Assembly: GCA_964608615.1 (NCBI GenBank)
Contig: CAZSQG010000001.1
Coordinates: 52,097-116,096, forward strand
DNA length: 64,000 nucleotides
Source: CALEUX01 sp964608615
GTDB taxonomy: Bacteria; Bacteroidota; Bacteroidia; Bacteroidales; Marinilabiliaceae
Direction of reading: 5' to 3'
In this document: piece by piece, positions 1 to 8,628 of the stretch
Numbering within the stretch: position 1 is the first letter of the stretch
How the letters are laid out: each line of letters opens with the position of its first letter
Made by a program: the position numbers and the translations under genes
Notes under the pieces: model-generated
What the model was told of the DNA's origin: nothing
What the model saw: the letters and a program-made list of their open reading frames with translations, nothing else
Database searches by the model: none

Positions 1-61
1 GTAAAAAAACCCCTGCCGACAAAAGGGTGAAAACGATGGTTGTAAAAAATAACCTTAGCAT
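1..61 (-). CDS. N-terminus of the next cluster gene, cut by the left edge
   Basis: A 20-codon open stretch begins with an ATG at 61 that overlaps the stop codon of the upstream ketosynthase-like gene as ATGCTAA. It encodes MLRLFFTTIVFTLLSAGVFL, a hydrophobic stretch typical of a signal peptide or first membrane segment. The overlap suggests translational coupling and shows that the pigment operon continues beyond the window. Exported proteins are usual in aryl-polyene and flexirubin clusters, but too little remains to assign a family. Confidence 0.55.
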   Translation of the reverse strand, partial: MLRLFFTTIVFTLLSAGVFL

Positions 62-1068
62 TTCGACAATAATACAAAAGAAAAATCCTTATCCATTGAA
101 TGGTTAAAAACCAGAACTCGCTTTATACTTGGCCGGCTTACTTTTGTAGCGACAACCGATTCCGGAATCCTGTTATTCGCGAGCATGTCATTTGCCAGGA
201 AGATGCCAAAAGCGGAAGCAGTGTAGTAATCGCCTACAAGGTGCTTGTATTTTGTGATGTTACTTTTTGAAAACCAGCCATTGACCTCCTTGTAACTACC
301 ATCACCTTTAGCATCGCCCGTCATGCCCGAAACAACCACATCCACATCGTCGAATTTCAAATTGCTGCGCGATAAAAATTGTGACAATTGGTTCTGCAAA
401 TCAACCAGATCGCGTACGCGGTTGATGATGGTGACATCGGTCAACTCAACGGTTGAAGCTCCTTTTTCGTTGCTCAACACAAAAAATGTTGAGCCCTCAG
501 ATGAATGACCAGACGATTCACAACCAGAAGCCTGAATCAGCTCAAAGGCAAGGTCATTCATTTCATCAACCCCTCCCACCAATGCGTTGGTGACACCGTT
601 GTCCTTCAGAAGCATGGAGGCATCCAGCAAGGCCGTTTCAAACGAAATGGTTTTTTGCGTAAAGGTTAAGTTGTACTTTTTGCACTTAATCAACAGCGCT
701 ATCTGGCCCGAAATGGTATTGTGGGTTGATTGAATAAACGGCGTTGGGTTAAGCAACTGCTCATCGTTGTCGATAATAAGATTCAAGAATTTGGCGGTAT
801 CGTTAATGCAGCCCAAACCGGTTCCCACAAGAATGGCATCGGGAACTTCAAGTTCCGCCTTACCCAAACACGATTTGGCAGTAGCGACGCCCATCTTAAG
901 AATTTTGCTCATTCGCCTCAACAATTTGGCATCTATGTATTGCTTAAAATCAGGTAAAATACATTGCTGATAATGTCCATCATGGTTAATAATGTCGACC
1001 AGCACCTCTTTTTTATCAAAAGTATCCTGCGACGAAATTGATTCAGATGACTTAATGTATATGGCCAT
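55..1068 (-). CDS. Ketosynthase-like chain-length-factor protein lacking the catalytic Cys
   Basis: A 337-residue protein with the fold signature of a beta-ketoacyl synthase N-terminal-like domain (Ketoacyl-synt_2 type). The nucleophile-elbow region reads KTISFETALL, with no Cys. The usual His of HGTGT is replaced in the VVSGMTGD segment, and the usual GH of GHTLG is GD. It is therefore predicted to be inactive in condensation and to act as the partner (CLF) of the adjacent active KS, as in type II polyketide and aryl-polyene systems. It lies 3 bp after that KS gene and ends inside the start of the next gene. A paralogue with the same order of neighbours is at 17957-19021. Confidence 0.8.
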   Translation of the reverse strand: MAIYIKSSESISSQDTFDKKEVLVDIINHDGHYQQCILPDFKQYIDAKLLRRMSKILKMGVATAKSCLGKAELEVPDAILVGTGLGCINDTAKFLNLIIDNDEQLLNPTPFIQSTHNTISGQIALLIKCKKYNLTFTQKTISFETALLDASMLLKDNGVTNALVGGVDEMNDLAFELIQASGCESSGHSSEGSTFFVLSNEKGASTVELTDVTIINRVRDLVDLQNQLSQFLSRSNLKFDDVDVVVSGMTGDAKGDGSYKEVNGWFSKSNITKYKHLVGDYYTASAFGIFLANDMLANNRIPESVVATKVSRPSIKRVLVFNHSMDKDFSFVLLSKC

Positions 1069-1071
1069 AAT

Positions 1072-2268
1072 CTATTTTGAAAAAACCAGTGTTGAATTGT
1101 TTCCTCCAAACCCAAAGGAATTGGAAAGTACATGTTGAATGTTGCAATCTGTAATTAACTCTGTTTGTGGATAAATACCCAATTCATCCATGACTGTGGT
1201 GAAGTTCAAATTTGGATAAACAATCCCATGCAAAATGGCAAGAATTGAAAATACGGCTTCAATACCGGCTGCTGCACCTAGGGTGTGACCGGTAAAGGAT
1301 TTCGTGGAGCTGAATGGCGGCAGGTGATCGCCAAAAATACGTTTTAAGGCCACACCTTCCGAAAGGTCGTTGTTGTTGGTTCCTGTTCCATGCACGTTAA
1401 TATAGTCGATGTCGCCAATGTTGAGCCCACTCATATTCAAAGCTTCCTGCATGGCCCTATAAGCGCCTTCCCCTTCGGGCGATGAGGCCGTCTGATGATA
1501 AGCGTCGTTGGTATTGGCAAAGCCGGCCAACTTGCAAAACACCTTTGCATGTCGTTTTTTAGCCGATTGGGCCGATTCAATCACCAAAAAACCAGCTCCT
1601 TCGCCCAAATTCAAGCCTCGTCTGTTTTGGTCGAATGGCTTGCAGAAATCCTTATCGAGAATCATCAGCGAATTGAATCCGTTGAGTGTGAATTTCGACA
1701 AGGCATCAGTACCTCCCACAAGCGCCATATCCAAATATCCGTGCTGGATTAATTTGGCAGCGTGTATAATGGCATTGGCGGCTGATGAACAGGCCGTTGA
1801 AATGGTGGTTCGGTAACCACCAATCTTCAAATATTCGGCAATGCTGTCGGTGGAGTCGCCACTGGGATGAGTTTGAATAAAGCCGGAATCGAAATTCCTG
1901 TTTGCATATTCAAGTTCAGTTTTGTCCATTCCCCCAACGGTAGTGGCTGAAACCACCCCAATCCGCCTGTTTAAACCATCAGGTTCCAAAACGGCACTTT
2001 GCACAGCTTCCTTCGCAGCCATAATGGCCAGCAAGCTGGTGCGCGTCTGCCTTTTATAGTCGTTGGATGAGAGCCCCAGCAGTTCGCACATTTGGTGGTT
2101 CGATAGTTTCACTTCGCCCACTTTAAAGGCATCCTTGTGGAGGGTCTGCAAAAATTGGATGTTATCAATACCTGATTTCCCTGACTTTAAAGACACCAAA
2201 TTTTCTGCCACTGAATTACCAATAGCAGAAATTACGCCTAATCCGGTTATCAATATCTCCTTTTGCAT
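1072..2268 (-). CDS. Beta-ketoacyl-ACP synthase (FabF-like), module 1
   Basis: A 398-residue thiolase-fold enzyme that condenses an acyl chain with malonyl-ACP. The triad is complete: Cys160 in TACSSAANAI, His293 in VHGTGT and His328 in GHTLGAA. The N-terminus ILITGLGVISAIG is typical of the family and fixes the start. It sits between an ACP gene (6 bp upstream) and a Cys-less KS-like gene (3 bp downstream), so a KS/CLF heterodimer fed by that ACP is likely. The closest relative in the window is the KS at 19023-20213, which shares the motifs, the spacing and the gene order. It probably takes part in flexirubin polyene or resorcinol chain assembly; which chain cannot be told from the sequence. 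Confidence 0.9.
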   Translation of the reverse strand: MQKEILITGLGVISAIGNSVAENLVSLKSGKSGIDNIQFLQTLHKDAFKVGEVKLSNHQMCELLGLSSNDYKRQTRTSLLAIMAAKEAVQSAVLEPDGLNRRIGVVSATTVGGMDKTELEYANRNFDSGFIQTHPSGDSTDSIAEYLKIGGYRTTISTACSSAANAIIHAAKLIQHGYLDMALVGGTDALSKFTLNGFNSLMILDKDFCKPFDQNRRGLNLGEGAGFLVIESAQSAKKRHAKVFCKLAGFANTNDAYHQTASSPEGEGAYRAMQEALNMSGLNIGDIDYINVHGTGTNNNDLSEGVALKRIFGDHLPPFSSTKSFTGHTLGAAAGIEAVFSILAILHGIVYPNLNFTTVMDELGIYPQTELITDCNIQHVLSNSFGFGGNNSTLVFSK

Positions 2269-2274
2269 AGCCGT

Positions 2275-2532
2275 TTACTTGCTATTACTCTTGATGAATG
2301 CCGCCAGTGAATTAATCGATTGCATGGCTTCCTTGCCTAAAGCTTGGTCGGTGATTTTTATGCCATACTCCTTTTCCAGAAGCACAATTATCTCAAGCGC
2401 ATCAATTGAGTCCAAGCCTAAACCATCGCCAAAAAGGGGCGCGGCAGCATCAATCTCATCCGAGGTTATTTCTTCAAGGTTAAGTTGTTCAATAAGTTCA
2501 ACTTTTAATTTTTCAATTAAATCTGCGTTCAT
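2275..2532 (-). CDS. Acyl carrier protein, module 1
   Basis: An 85-residue acidic four-helix carrier protein. The phosphopantetheine attachment motif is GLDSIDALEI, with the Ser in the usual place at the start of helix II, followed by KEYGIKI. It carries the growing acyl chain for the adjacent KS/CLF pair (6 bp gap to the KS gene). It resembles the ACP at 20232-20492 more than the one at 7156-7395, since it shares the LFGxGLxLDSIDxLE pattern. The start ATG is preceded by an AGGAGG-like purine run in a plausible position (CTATGAACG context at 2532). Confidence 0.9.
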   Translation of the reverse strand: MNADLIEKLKVELIEQLNLEEITSDEIDAAAPLFGDGLGLDSIDALEIIVLLEKEYGIKITDQALGKEAMQSINSLAAFIKSNSK

Positions 2533-2557
2533 AGGAGGTCGTTATAAATAAAAAATA

Positions 2558-3109
2558 TCACTTGTTACTGAGTAAGAAGAGGCTTGCAAAATAGATATTA
2601 TTCTCGTCATAGTCGATAAAACCGGTCACGCATAAATTGGTGTGTCCTTCATCGAAAAGAATTTGCGCGTATCGAAACATGAATTCCCGGTCGAATTTCT
2701 CCTGAACTAGCATGATTTCTTCACCTTTAAAACCATTTCGGATGCAAATTTCTCCTGTTACAATATTCGGCAAGGTGTAAACAAATAATGCCGGACTTGG
2801 AACATCAGCGATGGATTTTTGGTATTCGGTATCGGTATTCAGTGATGACGATTTGCATGCCAAAGCTAATGCAATACGACCCTTTTCGTTATCTGAAATT
2901 TCAAAATTTTGCAACAGAAACTCAGTAGTCAAAAAACCAAGTTTAGACATGTTCGACATCTTATAAAACTTGGGATACGTTATTTCCAACTGTTTGTATA
3001 GATACTTCGCAAATGCCGAAAAATCATCTGTATCAGTAAAAGATTCAATCTGAACGCCATCTTCGTAGAGGGAGCCTTCTTTAATTTCTATATGTTTAAG
3101 TACGTCCAC
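2558..3109 (-). CDS. Short KS-like protein without active-site Cys
   Basis: About 183 residues, resembling a conserved family seen in Bacteroidota pigment clusters and usually named 3-oxoacyl-ACP synthase. It corresponds only to the N-terminal half of a ketosynthase: PALFVYTLPNIVTGEI matches the KS pattern of a Pro-rich loop followed by a conserved Gly-Glu, and the following segment has no Cys. A GTG at 3109, four bases after the stop of the preceding KS, gives an N-terminus that fits my memory of the family. An ATG at 3142 overlapping the previous gene is the alternative. The role is unknown; it could be a non-catalytic partner or scaffold for the flanking KS. Confidence 0.65.
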   Translation of the reverse strand: MDVLKHIEIKEGSLYEDGVQIESFTDTDDFSAFAKYLYKQLEITYPKFYKMSNMSKLGFLTTEFLLQNFEISDNEKGRIALALACKSSSLNTDTEYQKSIADVPSPALFVYTLPNIVTGEICIRNGFKGEEIMLVQEKFDREFMFRYAQILFDEGHTNLCVTGFIDYDENNIYFASLFLLSNK

Positions 3110-3113
3110 CTTG

Positions 3114-4232
3114 TTATATTTTTTTGAGTAACACTGCCGCATTGCATCCTCCAAAACCAGAGGCCAGTTTCAGTACTGAGTTAATAGTTTGATGGCGGGT
3201 CATATTTACAATGGTTATTGGCTCGGATACGCCGATAGTATCAAAACCCATTGTTTTTATGATGGTGTTGTTTTTCATCGCTTCAATGCTGATGATGGAT
3301 TCTAAAAGACCTGCGGCTCCTAGTGTATGGCCAAAATAACCCTTTAAACTGTTCACAGGCGTTTGGTTTAATCCGGCCCTGCTAATGGCTACGGCCTCCA
3401 TGTTATCGTTGTAGGGCGTGGCGGTACCATGTGCTGAAATAAGGTCTACCCCTTCGCCACCAAGAGTGTGACTGATGGCAGCAAGTAAGCCTTCGCCCGT
3501 ACGCGATGGTCCGGAAATATGGTTTGCATCGTTGTTGATGGAGCCATTAACGATTTCGGTAAAGGACTGAGCTGATTTATTTGATATAACAACCGTTGCA
3601 GCCGCCTCGCCTAAGCTTAATCCGTCACGTTTTTCGTCAAATGGCTTGCAAGGCAATGGGCTTAGCGACATGAACGACTGAAAACCTGAAACGATGAATT
3701 TTGAAATCACATCGGCACCAACAACCACTGCATTATCGTACTTTTTGGAGGCAATTAACCGTTTTGCCAAAAGCATTGCCGACAACCCTGAAATACAGGC
3801 ATTTGAAATAACGAGGGGCGTGTTTTGAGCAGCAAAGAAACCGGCTATAACGTTGGCTGCTTTCCAGAGGTACACTCGGTCGGGCGAAAATCCACCGGCA
3901 TCGGCCAACAATTCGATGTTGCCTTTGGTGGTTGATAAAATGAGAATGGTCCGGGGTGATTTTATATCAACAGCAGAATTTTGAAGCGCCTTGGAAACCG
4001 ACAAAATGCAAATCTGTTCAAACCTTGTATAACCCTTATTTACTGTCAATTCGGCAGATTCCAGTTGCAAACGATCCTGATCTATAATGGATGCCTGCAA
4101 GGGTACTTTAGAAAAAGGAGAGTCCACATACGCTTTGAGGCCGGAAAAGCCGGAAAAGACATTTTTAAAGTTCTCTTCCGTAGTAAATCCAAGTGAGGAA
4201 ATTATATTGCTTGATTCTATAAAAACTGACAT
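3114..4232 (-). CDS. Beta-ketoacyl-ACP synthase, divergent
   Basis: A 372-residue ketosynthase with an intact triad: Cys146 in SNACISGLSAM, His268 in SAHGTATPYND and His302 in YFGHTLGAAG. It is shorter than FabF (about 410 residues), and its N-terminus (SVFIESSNIISSLG) departs from the usual ITGxG start, as in the aryl-polyene KS lineage. It is followed by the short KS-like gene after 4 bp and preceded by a thioesterase gene, which places it in the core elongation block. It is expected to condense malonyl-ACP with an intermediate of the pigment chain. Substrate and position in the pathway cannot be read from the sequence. Confidence 0.85.
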   Translation of the reverse strand: MSVFIESSNIISSLGFTTEENFKNVFSGFSGLKAYVDSPFSKVPLQASIIDQDRLQLESAELTVNKGYTRFEQICILSVSKALQNSAVDIKSPRTILILSTTKGNIELLADAGGFSPDRVYLWKAANVIAGFFAAQNTPLVISNACISGLSAMLLAKRLIASKKYDNAVVVGADVISKFIVSGFQSFMSLSPLPCKPFDEKRDGLSLGEAAATVVISNKSAQSFTEIVNGSINNDANHISGPSRTGEGLLAAISHTLGGEGVDLISAHGTATPYNDNMEAVAISRAGLNQTPVNSLKGYFGHTLGAAGLLESIISIEAMKNNTIIKTMGFDTIGVSEPITIVNMTRHQTINSVLKLASGFGGCNAAVLLKKI

Positions 4233-4259
4233 CTTGTATGATTATGGTTTTAGTTGCGG

Positions 4260-4685
4260 TTACAGCAACCCAAATTTTCTTTGCCATTCGATGTAAAAAT
4301 CAGGATTGGAAATTTCCATCTCCCCCTTTAAATCAATAAACACCTGAATGCTGCGGGCTTTTAAAACAACGGCATTGTCTGATTTGCGCCAGATTCTATA
4401 GTCGAAAATAATTTTGGCCGCATCGGTCCTCACAAATTTGGTTTCAATAACCACCTGCTCGCCGTACCTGGTTTGCTTGGTATAATTGATGTCGAGCTTA
4501 ACGATGGGTGTCATGAAACCCTTTTCAAAAACATCATTGTAACCCATACCGAATTCGCGTCCAAAAGCCTCACGACCATCCTCGAGATATTTGACGTAAT
4601 TTCCGTGCCAAACAACTGCCATTGAGTCAACCTCGCTAAAACGCACGAAGGTTTCGGTGGTGTTTATCAATTCCTGTTTTTCCAT
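4260..4685 (-). CDS. Acyl-CoA/ACP thioesterase, hotdog fold (4HBT family)
   Basis: A 141-residue single hotdog domain. The family signature RFSEVDSMAVVWHGNYVKYL contains the catalytic-type acidic residue (VDS) and the WHGNYxxxxE pattern of 4-hydroxybenzoyl-CoA or YbgC-like thioesterases. It hydrolyses acyl thioesters, probably releasing or editing chains stalled on the carrier proteins. It lies 27 bp upstream of a KS gene and 27 bp downstream of a dehydratase gene in the same operon. The same protein class recurs in aryl-polyene and flexirubin clusters. The true substrate is unknown. Confidence 0.85.
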   Translation of the reverse strand: MEKQELINTTETFVRFSEVDSMAVVWHGNYVKYLEDGREAFGREFGMGYNDVFEKGFMTPIVKLDINYTKQTRYGEQVVIETKFVRTDAAKIIFDYRIWRKSDNAVVLKARSIQVFIDLKGEMEISNPDFYIEWQRKFGLL

Positions 4686-4712
4686 TCAATCTATAATTCT
4701 AAAACTTAAATT

Positions 4713-5135
4713 CTAGTTTTCATCCACAAATATCTTCATCTCGCACTCGGCTACAACACTGTTATTCTGCCTGATAACCCCTTTAATAATGTCAACGTTT
4801 AAAACCTGGTTTTCCAGGCTTACAGTAGTCTCAATTACAGAATTAACGGCTGGCAACGTGTGAATTACCAAATTTTTAACAGCACCAATGTAACCTAGTT
4901 TAACCTTGGCGCTTTTCAATAATGCCGCATAGCCATTCAATGCGGCTGCGGTTTGGGCAATGTTTTCGATAAGCCCGCACTCTTGAAAGTAACCGTTTTG
5001 GCAAAAGATATTGGTTGCCGATATTTCCAAAGCGGTGGTAACCGACTTTTCGGTGGCCCTCAACAATTTGCCTACCATCACAACAGGTTCCCGCTGCGGA
5101 ATAAGCTCTTTTATGTCAATATCTTCAATATTCAT
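4713..5135 (-). CDS. 3-hydroxyacyl-ACP dehydratase, ApeI/FabZ-like hotdog
   Basis: About 140 residues. The N-terminal segment LIPQREPVVMVGKLL and the central ECGLIENIAQTAAALNGY helix mark the hotdog dehydratases of aryl-polyene clusters. It would remove water from 3-hydroxyacyl-ACP to give the conjugated double bonds of the polyene after FabG reduction. The ATG at 5135 begins MNIEDIDIKELIP, which fits the family. An upstream TTG at 5168, directly after the stop of the methyltransferase gene, would add 11 residues and is less likely. Confidence 0.82.
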   Translation of the reverse strand: MNIEDIDIKELIPQREPVVMVGKLLRATEKSVTTALEISATNIFCQNGYFQECGLIENIAQTAAALNGYAALLKSAKVKLGYIGAVKNLVIHTLPAVNSVIETTVSLENQVLNVDIIKGVIRQNNSVVAECEMKIFVDEN

Positions 5136-5168
5136 GAGGTTAGGTTTAATTGGCTGCGGATACCGCAA

Positions 5169-6245
5169 TTACTTAACCATACACTTATAAAGCGTGTGAC
5201 TAACGCCTATATCTTCAAATGATTGATCAACATACATGCCGGCTTTTTCTATTAAATTGAGCATATCTTGCGAGTGGTACATTTGGCTGCAACCGTTGGC
5301 AATATTAGTAAAATAGAGGGTTGTAGCATGCAAACTATAGGTTGACGCCTCAAATTTTTGCTTGTCCCAATAGGTTTCCATAATGTAAAGGGAAGCACCA
5401 TTGCTCAAGGCATTTTTGGCGCGAAGCAACAATTGCAAAACATCTTCCTGCGAGAAACAATCGAGGAATTGGCTCATCCAAATAACATCGGCTCCTTTTG
5501 GAAATGGCACCGAGTGATCCAAAAGGTTTAATGGACGTCCCGAAATCCGATCTTCAAAACCATGTGCTTTGATGTTTATGTATGCTTTATTCAATTGGCC
5601 GGGTAGGTCCATAATTTCAACTTTCACATCTTTGTTAAAAGCGGCACACCTAATAGCAAACTTACCGGTGTTTCCGCCTACATCCAGCACTTTTTTAACT
5701 TGGCTGGTAATTACCAATGGCAGCACTTCAGGGAAAGCAAAATCGGAGTAAAAGTGGTCGAATCCAAACCAGCTCTTTTGAACCTCTTCGGGAAGTTGTG
5801 ATAGGCCTTCGTAAACGGTATCCCAATCTCCAAAAACTTTTAAACCAGTTGGTTTGCCAGTTTTTATGGATTCGGTTAAAGAAAACATTCCCAAATAATT
5901 AACATCGTGAGTAAAATCCATGTTTACACGGGTTAACTCATCGGATAAAATATGCCAGCCGGTTTTTGTGATTGTGTAATTGTCGTTTTCAACTTTAACC
6001 AATTCAAGGCTTAAACCAGCCTCTAGCAATACTTTAACGCCATAAACCGACAGGTCCAACTCGGCGGCAATGGCTTCCTGGGTGATGCCTATCTTGCGTT
6101 TGCGTTTAATTAATTCAAGTATGCCCAAATCGCGCAAAGCCTTGGCAGCCTGAAACATAATTGGTCCAAAGGCTATTTTTTGAGCGTCATATTTTGATTG
6201 CAAAGCCGATTTTTCATCGGAACCATAGTTTAAACTCATATTCAT
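5169..6245 (-). CDS. SAM-dependent O-methyltransferase
   Basis: About 358 residues. The N-terminal third is a winged-helix dimerisation region (GITQEAIAAELDLSVYGVKV), and the C-terminal Rossmann domain has motif I VLDVGGNTGKFA and the downstream acidic EIMDLPGQ. This layout is that of plant-type and bacterial small-molecule O-methyltransferases (hydroxyneurosporene-methyltransferase-like). It probably methylates the phenolic head group of the flexirubin polyene. The ATG at 6245 overlaps the stop of the acyltransferase gene (ATGA), implying coupling. A longer start at 6284 would run 43 bp into that gene and is rejected. Confidence 0.82.
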   Translation of the reverse strand: MNMSLNYGSDEKSALQSKYDAQKIAFGPIMFQAAKALRDLGILELIKRKRKIGITQEAIAAELDLSVYGVKVLLEAGLSLELVKVENDNYTITKTGWHILSDELTRVNMDFTHDVNYLGMFSLTESIKTGKPTGLKVFGDWDTVYEGLSQLPEEVQKSWFGFDHFYSDFAFPEVLPLVITSQVKKVLDVGGNTGKFAIRCAAFNKDVKVEIMDLPGQLNKAYINIKAHGFEDRISGRPLNLLDHSVPFPKGADVIWMSQFLDCFSQEDVLQLLLRAKNALSNGASLYIMETYWDKQKFEASTYSLHATTLYFTNIANGCSQMYHSQDMLNLIEKAGMYVDQSFEDIGVSHTLYKCMVK

Positions 6246-7138
6246 ATTTTTTCTTCTTCCCAAAATGGGAAATAATTGAACCATTGAGTTGGATATTTTC
6301 TAACAATTACTTCTAAGTTTGAAACGTACGCCTCCACCATTTTTGTGATATCGTCTTTCCTGGTTTTCAGGTTGCCAGGGTATTCAAAAATTTCAGGCTT
6401 GGTGGCATAAAAATGATAATGCGTTGCCTTTTCTTTCAAGGTGTAAACAAATGAAACTGGAGCGCCAAATTTACTTGCGATGTAAAGCGGTCCGGTTGGG
6501 AAAGTAGCTTTTCGACCTAAAAAATTGATGGTTGAAACGCCATTACCCTCCACAAAACGATCGCCGTGCATAACCACAAATTCTTTGTTTGCAATGGCTT
6601 CCTTAATTTTCGACAGGTGCGAAAAATCGTCCTTTATTGGTATTACATTGAACTTGCGCACTATATTGTTTCGTTCTAAAAGCACCTTAATTTTTTCATG
6701 CTCAGCGTCCATCAAAACAATGTTCACTTTAACATCAATGCGATCGAGTAAATTACCTGCCAGCTCCCAGTTGCCCATGTGGGCGCCAATGAGCATGCCA
6801 CCTTTACCCGAAGCGGCCATCAGACGTAAATGATCCTCGCCCTCGTAGTTAAAAGTAAAATTGGTTTTGGGCTTAACCATGAAAGTTATTTTATCGACAA
6901 TAACTTCACCCAAAAGAACGTAATTCTTGTATATCGCTGCTTGTAACTGATTGCCAGATAATCCGTGAATTGTCTGAAAATAAAACAAGATGGCCTTACT
7001 TCTGGAAAACAAAAAAAAATAAAAAGCTACAATTCTCATAAAAGAATAAGTAACTTTTCTATTTGCATGTTTTATTAAGAAAATGAAGAAGCTGTAACCA
7101 AAGGCTCCACCTCTTGTTTTACCAGACCATTTCGCCAT
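6242..7138 (-). CDS. LpxL/HtrB-type acyltransferase
   Basis: About 298 residues with an N-terminal hydrophobic anchor (residues 12-22 and 33-45) and the acyltransferase signature His120-x4-Glu125 in AHMGNWE, then GDRF and FPTGPLYIASKFGAP blocks typical of lipid A secondary acyltransferases. In a pigment cluster this membrane enzyme is more likely to move an acyl chain from ACP to a pigment or lipid acceptor than to build lipid A. It is a candidate for the ester-forming step of flexirubin, together with the BtrH-like protein. The ATG at 7138 is preferred to the GTG at 7144. Confidence 0.8.
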   Translation of the reverse strand: MAKWSGKTRGGAFGYSFFIFLIKHANRKVTYSFMRIVAFYFFLFSRSKAILFYFQTIHGLSGNQLQAAIYKNYVLLGEVIVDKITFMVKPKTNFTFNYEGEDHLRLMAASGKGGMLIGAHMGNWELAGNLLDRIDVKVNIVLMDAEHEKIKVLLERNNIVRKFNVIPIKDDFSHLSKIKEAIANKEFVVMHGDRFVEGNGVSTINFLGRKATFPTGPLYIASKFGAPVSFVYTLKEKATHYHFYATKPEIFEYPGNLKTRKDDITKMVEAYVSNLEVIVRKYPTQWFNYFPFWEEEKI

Positions 7139-7155
7139 AATCACGACAATGAGAC

Positions 7156-7395
7156 TTATACTCTTTCTTCAATGTATTTATACATGTCGTCAAGGGTTTT
7201 CACGTTGATCATTTCCTCCCTTTTCACTTTAAATCCAAATTCCTTTTCAATGATGACAACAATGTCAACAAAATCAAGGCTTTCGATGCCCAAATCATGA
7301 ACCAACTGAGCCTCTGGTTTTAATGCATCCGCGTCAATTTCAAATTCTTCAACAAAAAATTGATTTACAATCTGTACAATTTCTTCCCTTTGCAT
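7156..7395 (-). CDS. Acyl carrier protein
   Basis: A 79-residue carrier protein. The pantetheine site is LGIESLDFVDIVVIIEKEFG: the Ser is present but is preceded by Glu rather than the usual Asp. It differs from the two module ACPs (2275, 20232) and is paired with the KS at 7405, whose stop lies 10 bp upstream. It probably holds the polyene intermediates in the elongation block containing the acyltransferase and methyltransferase. Confidence 0.9.
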   Translation of the reverse strand: MQREEIVQIVNQFFVEEFEIDADALKPEAQLVHDLGIESLDFVDIVVIIEKEFGFKVKREEMINVKTLDDMYKYIEERV

Positions 7396-7404
7396 GGTAT
7401 CTAC

Positions 7405-8628
7405 CTATTTTTTGAATCTTGTAACAATTAAAGTCGAGTTAGTGCCACCAAAACCAAATGAATTTGATAAAATGGTATCAATGTTTTGTTCTCTGGTTTC
7501 TGGTATGATGTTTAATCGGGCCAATTCGTCATCGGCACTATTGAAGTTTATGTTTGGTGCAATGAATCCATTCTTCATCATCAGTAAAGAATAAATAATT
7601 TCGCTTGTACCACCCATCCACATTTCATGACCAGTCATTGATTTGGTTGAACTGATTGGTGTGTTGCAATCGCCAAAAATATCCAAAATTGCTTTGCCTT
7701 CATTTATGTCGCCAGTCGTCGTTGATGTGGCATGTGCGTTGATGTAATCAATATCGCGTGGAGTTAAGCAGGCATTTTTCAGAGCTCTTTCAAGCGAAGT
7801 TCTGGGGCCTTCTACATTTGGCACAGAAATGTGATTGCCATTGGATGAGAATCCGTAACCTCTGATTTCGCCTAAAATATTGGCGCTTCTTTTAAGTGCC
7901 GATTCCAGGCTTTCAACAATTACGGTTGCTGCGCCGCCACTTGGAACCAGTCCATCTCTATTTTTATCGAATGGTCGTGAGGCTTTAGTTGGATCGTCTT
8001 CTCGCGTTGAAAAAGCGCTTAGTCCGTCAAAACTACCCATGGACTCGGCATTGATTTCCTGCCCGCCACCGCAAATAATGATGTCCTGAAATCCTTGAGA
8101 TACTAATATATAAGCCAAACCAATGGCATGTGAACTGCTGGCGCATGCGGCGCTAATGGTTAAATTGATGCCCCTCAACTTTAATATTACCGATAAATTC
8201 ATGGTAATGGTTGAGTTCATAGACTGAAATATGGAGCCTGAACCAATGAGTGTGGTATCTTTTTTTGATCTTACAATATCAATGGCATCAATAACTGGAA
8301 TGGTTGAACTGTCGTTGCCATAGAGTATGCCAACTTCATTTTTGGTTAAAAAGTCAAGGTCGATATTTGCATTAACCAGAGCTTCCATGGTTGCAACGTA
8401 GGCGTATTCACCTTGCTCGGGAATTCCAATGCGCTCGCGGCGCGATAATAATCCTTTAAGGTTTGGCCTTTCAATAATTCCTGTTAAGGCAGAACGAAAC
8501 CCATATTCCTTACGTCTTGGATCAATGCCAATGCCAGATATACCATTATACAGAGAATTATTAACCGCCTCAACATTCTTGCCTATCGTTGAGTAAATTC
8601 CCATTCCAGAAATAACAACTCTTTTCAA
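7405..8628 (-). CDS. Beta-ketoacyl-ACP synthase (FabB-like)
   Basis: A 407-residue ketosynthase. Triad: Cys162 in SAACASSSHAIG, His299 in NAHATSTTTGD and His334 in MTGHEMWMGG. NAHATST and the RPFDKNRDGLVPSGGAA block are closer to FabB than to FabF, and GHEMWMGG replaces the usual GHTLGAA. The only usable start is TTG at 8628, since an in-frame stop lies 18 bp upstream and no ATG intervenes. It is the first gene of the block running left. The 452-bp gap upstream presumably holds its promoter. It probably performs main-chain polyene extension with the ACP at 7156. Confidence 0.9.
   Translation of the reverse strand: MKRVVISGMGIYSTIGKNVEAVNNSLYNGISGIGIDPRRKEYGFRSALTGIIERPNLKGLLSRRERIGIPEQGEYAYVATMEALVNANIDLDFLTKNEVGILYGNDSSTIPVIDAIDIVRSKKDTTLIGSGSIFQSMNSTITMNLSVILKLRGINLTISAACASSSHAIGLAYILVSQGFQDIIICGGGQEINAESMGSFDGLSAFSTREDDPTKASRPFDKNRDGLVPSGGAATVIVESLESALKRSANILGEIRGYGFSSNGNHISVPNVEGPRTSLERALKNACLTPRDIDYINAHATSTTTGDINEGKAILDIFGDCNTPISSTKSMTGHEMWMGGTSEIIYSLLMMKNGFIAPNINFNSADDELARLNIIPETREQNIDTILSNSFGFGGTNSTLIVTRFKK

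Noticed and set aside
2063..2551. A 162-codon plus-strand open frame opposite the ACP and KS genes
   Set aside because: Antisense shadow of two clearly homologous genes with intact motifs.
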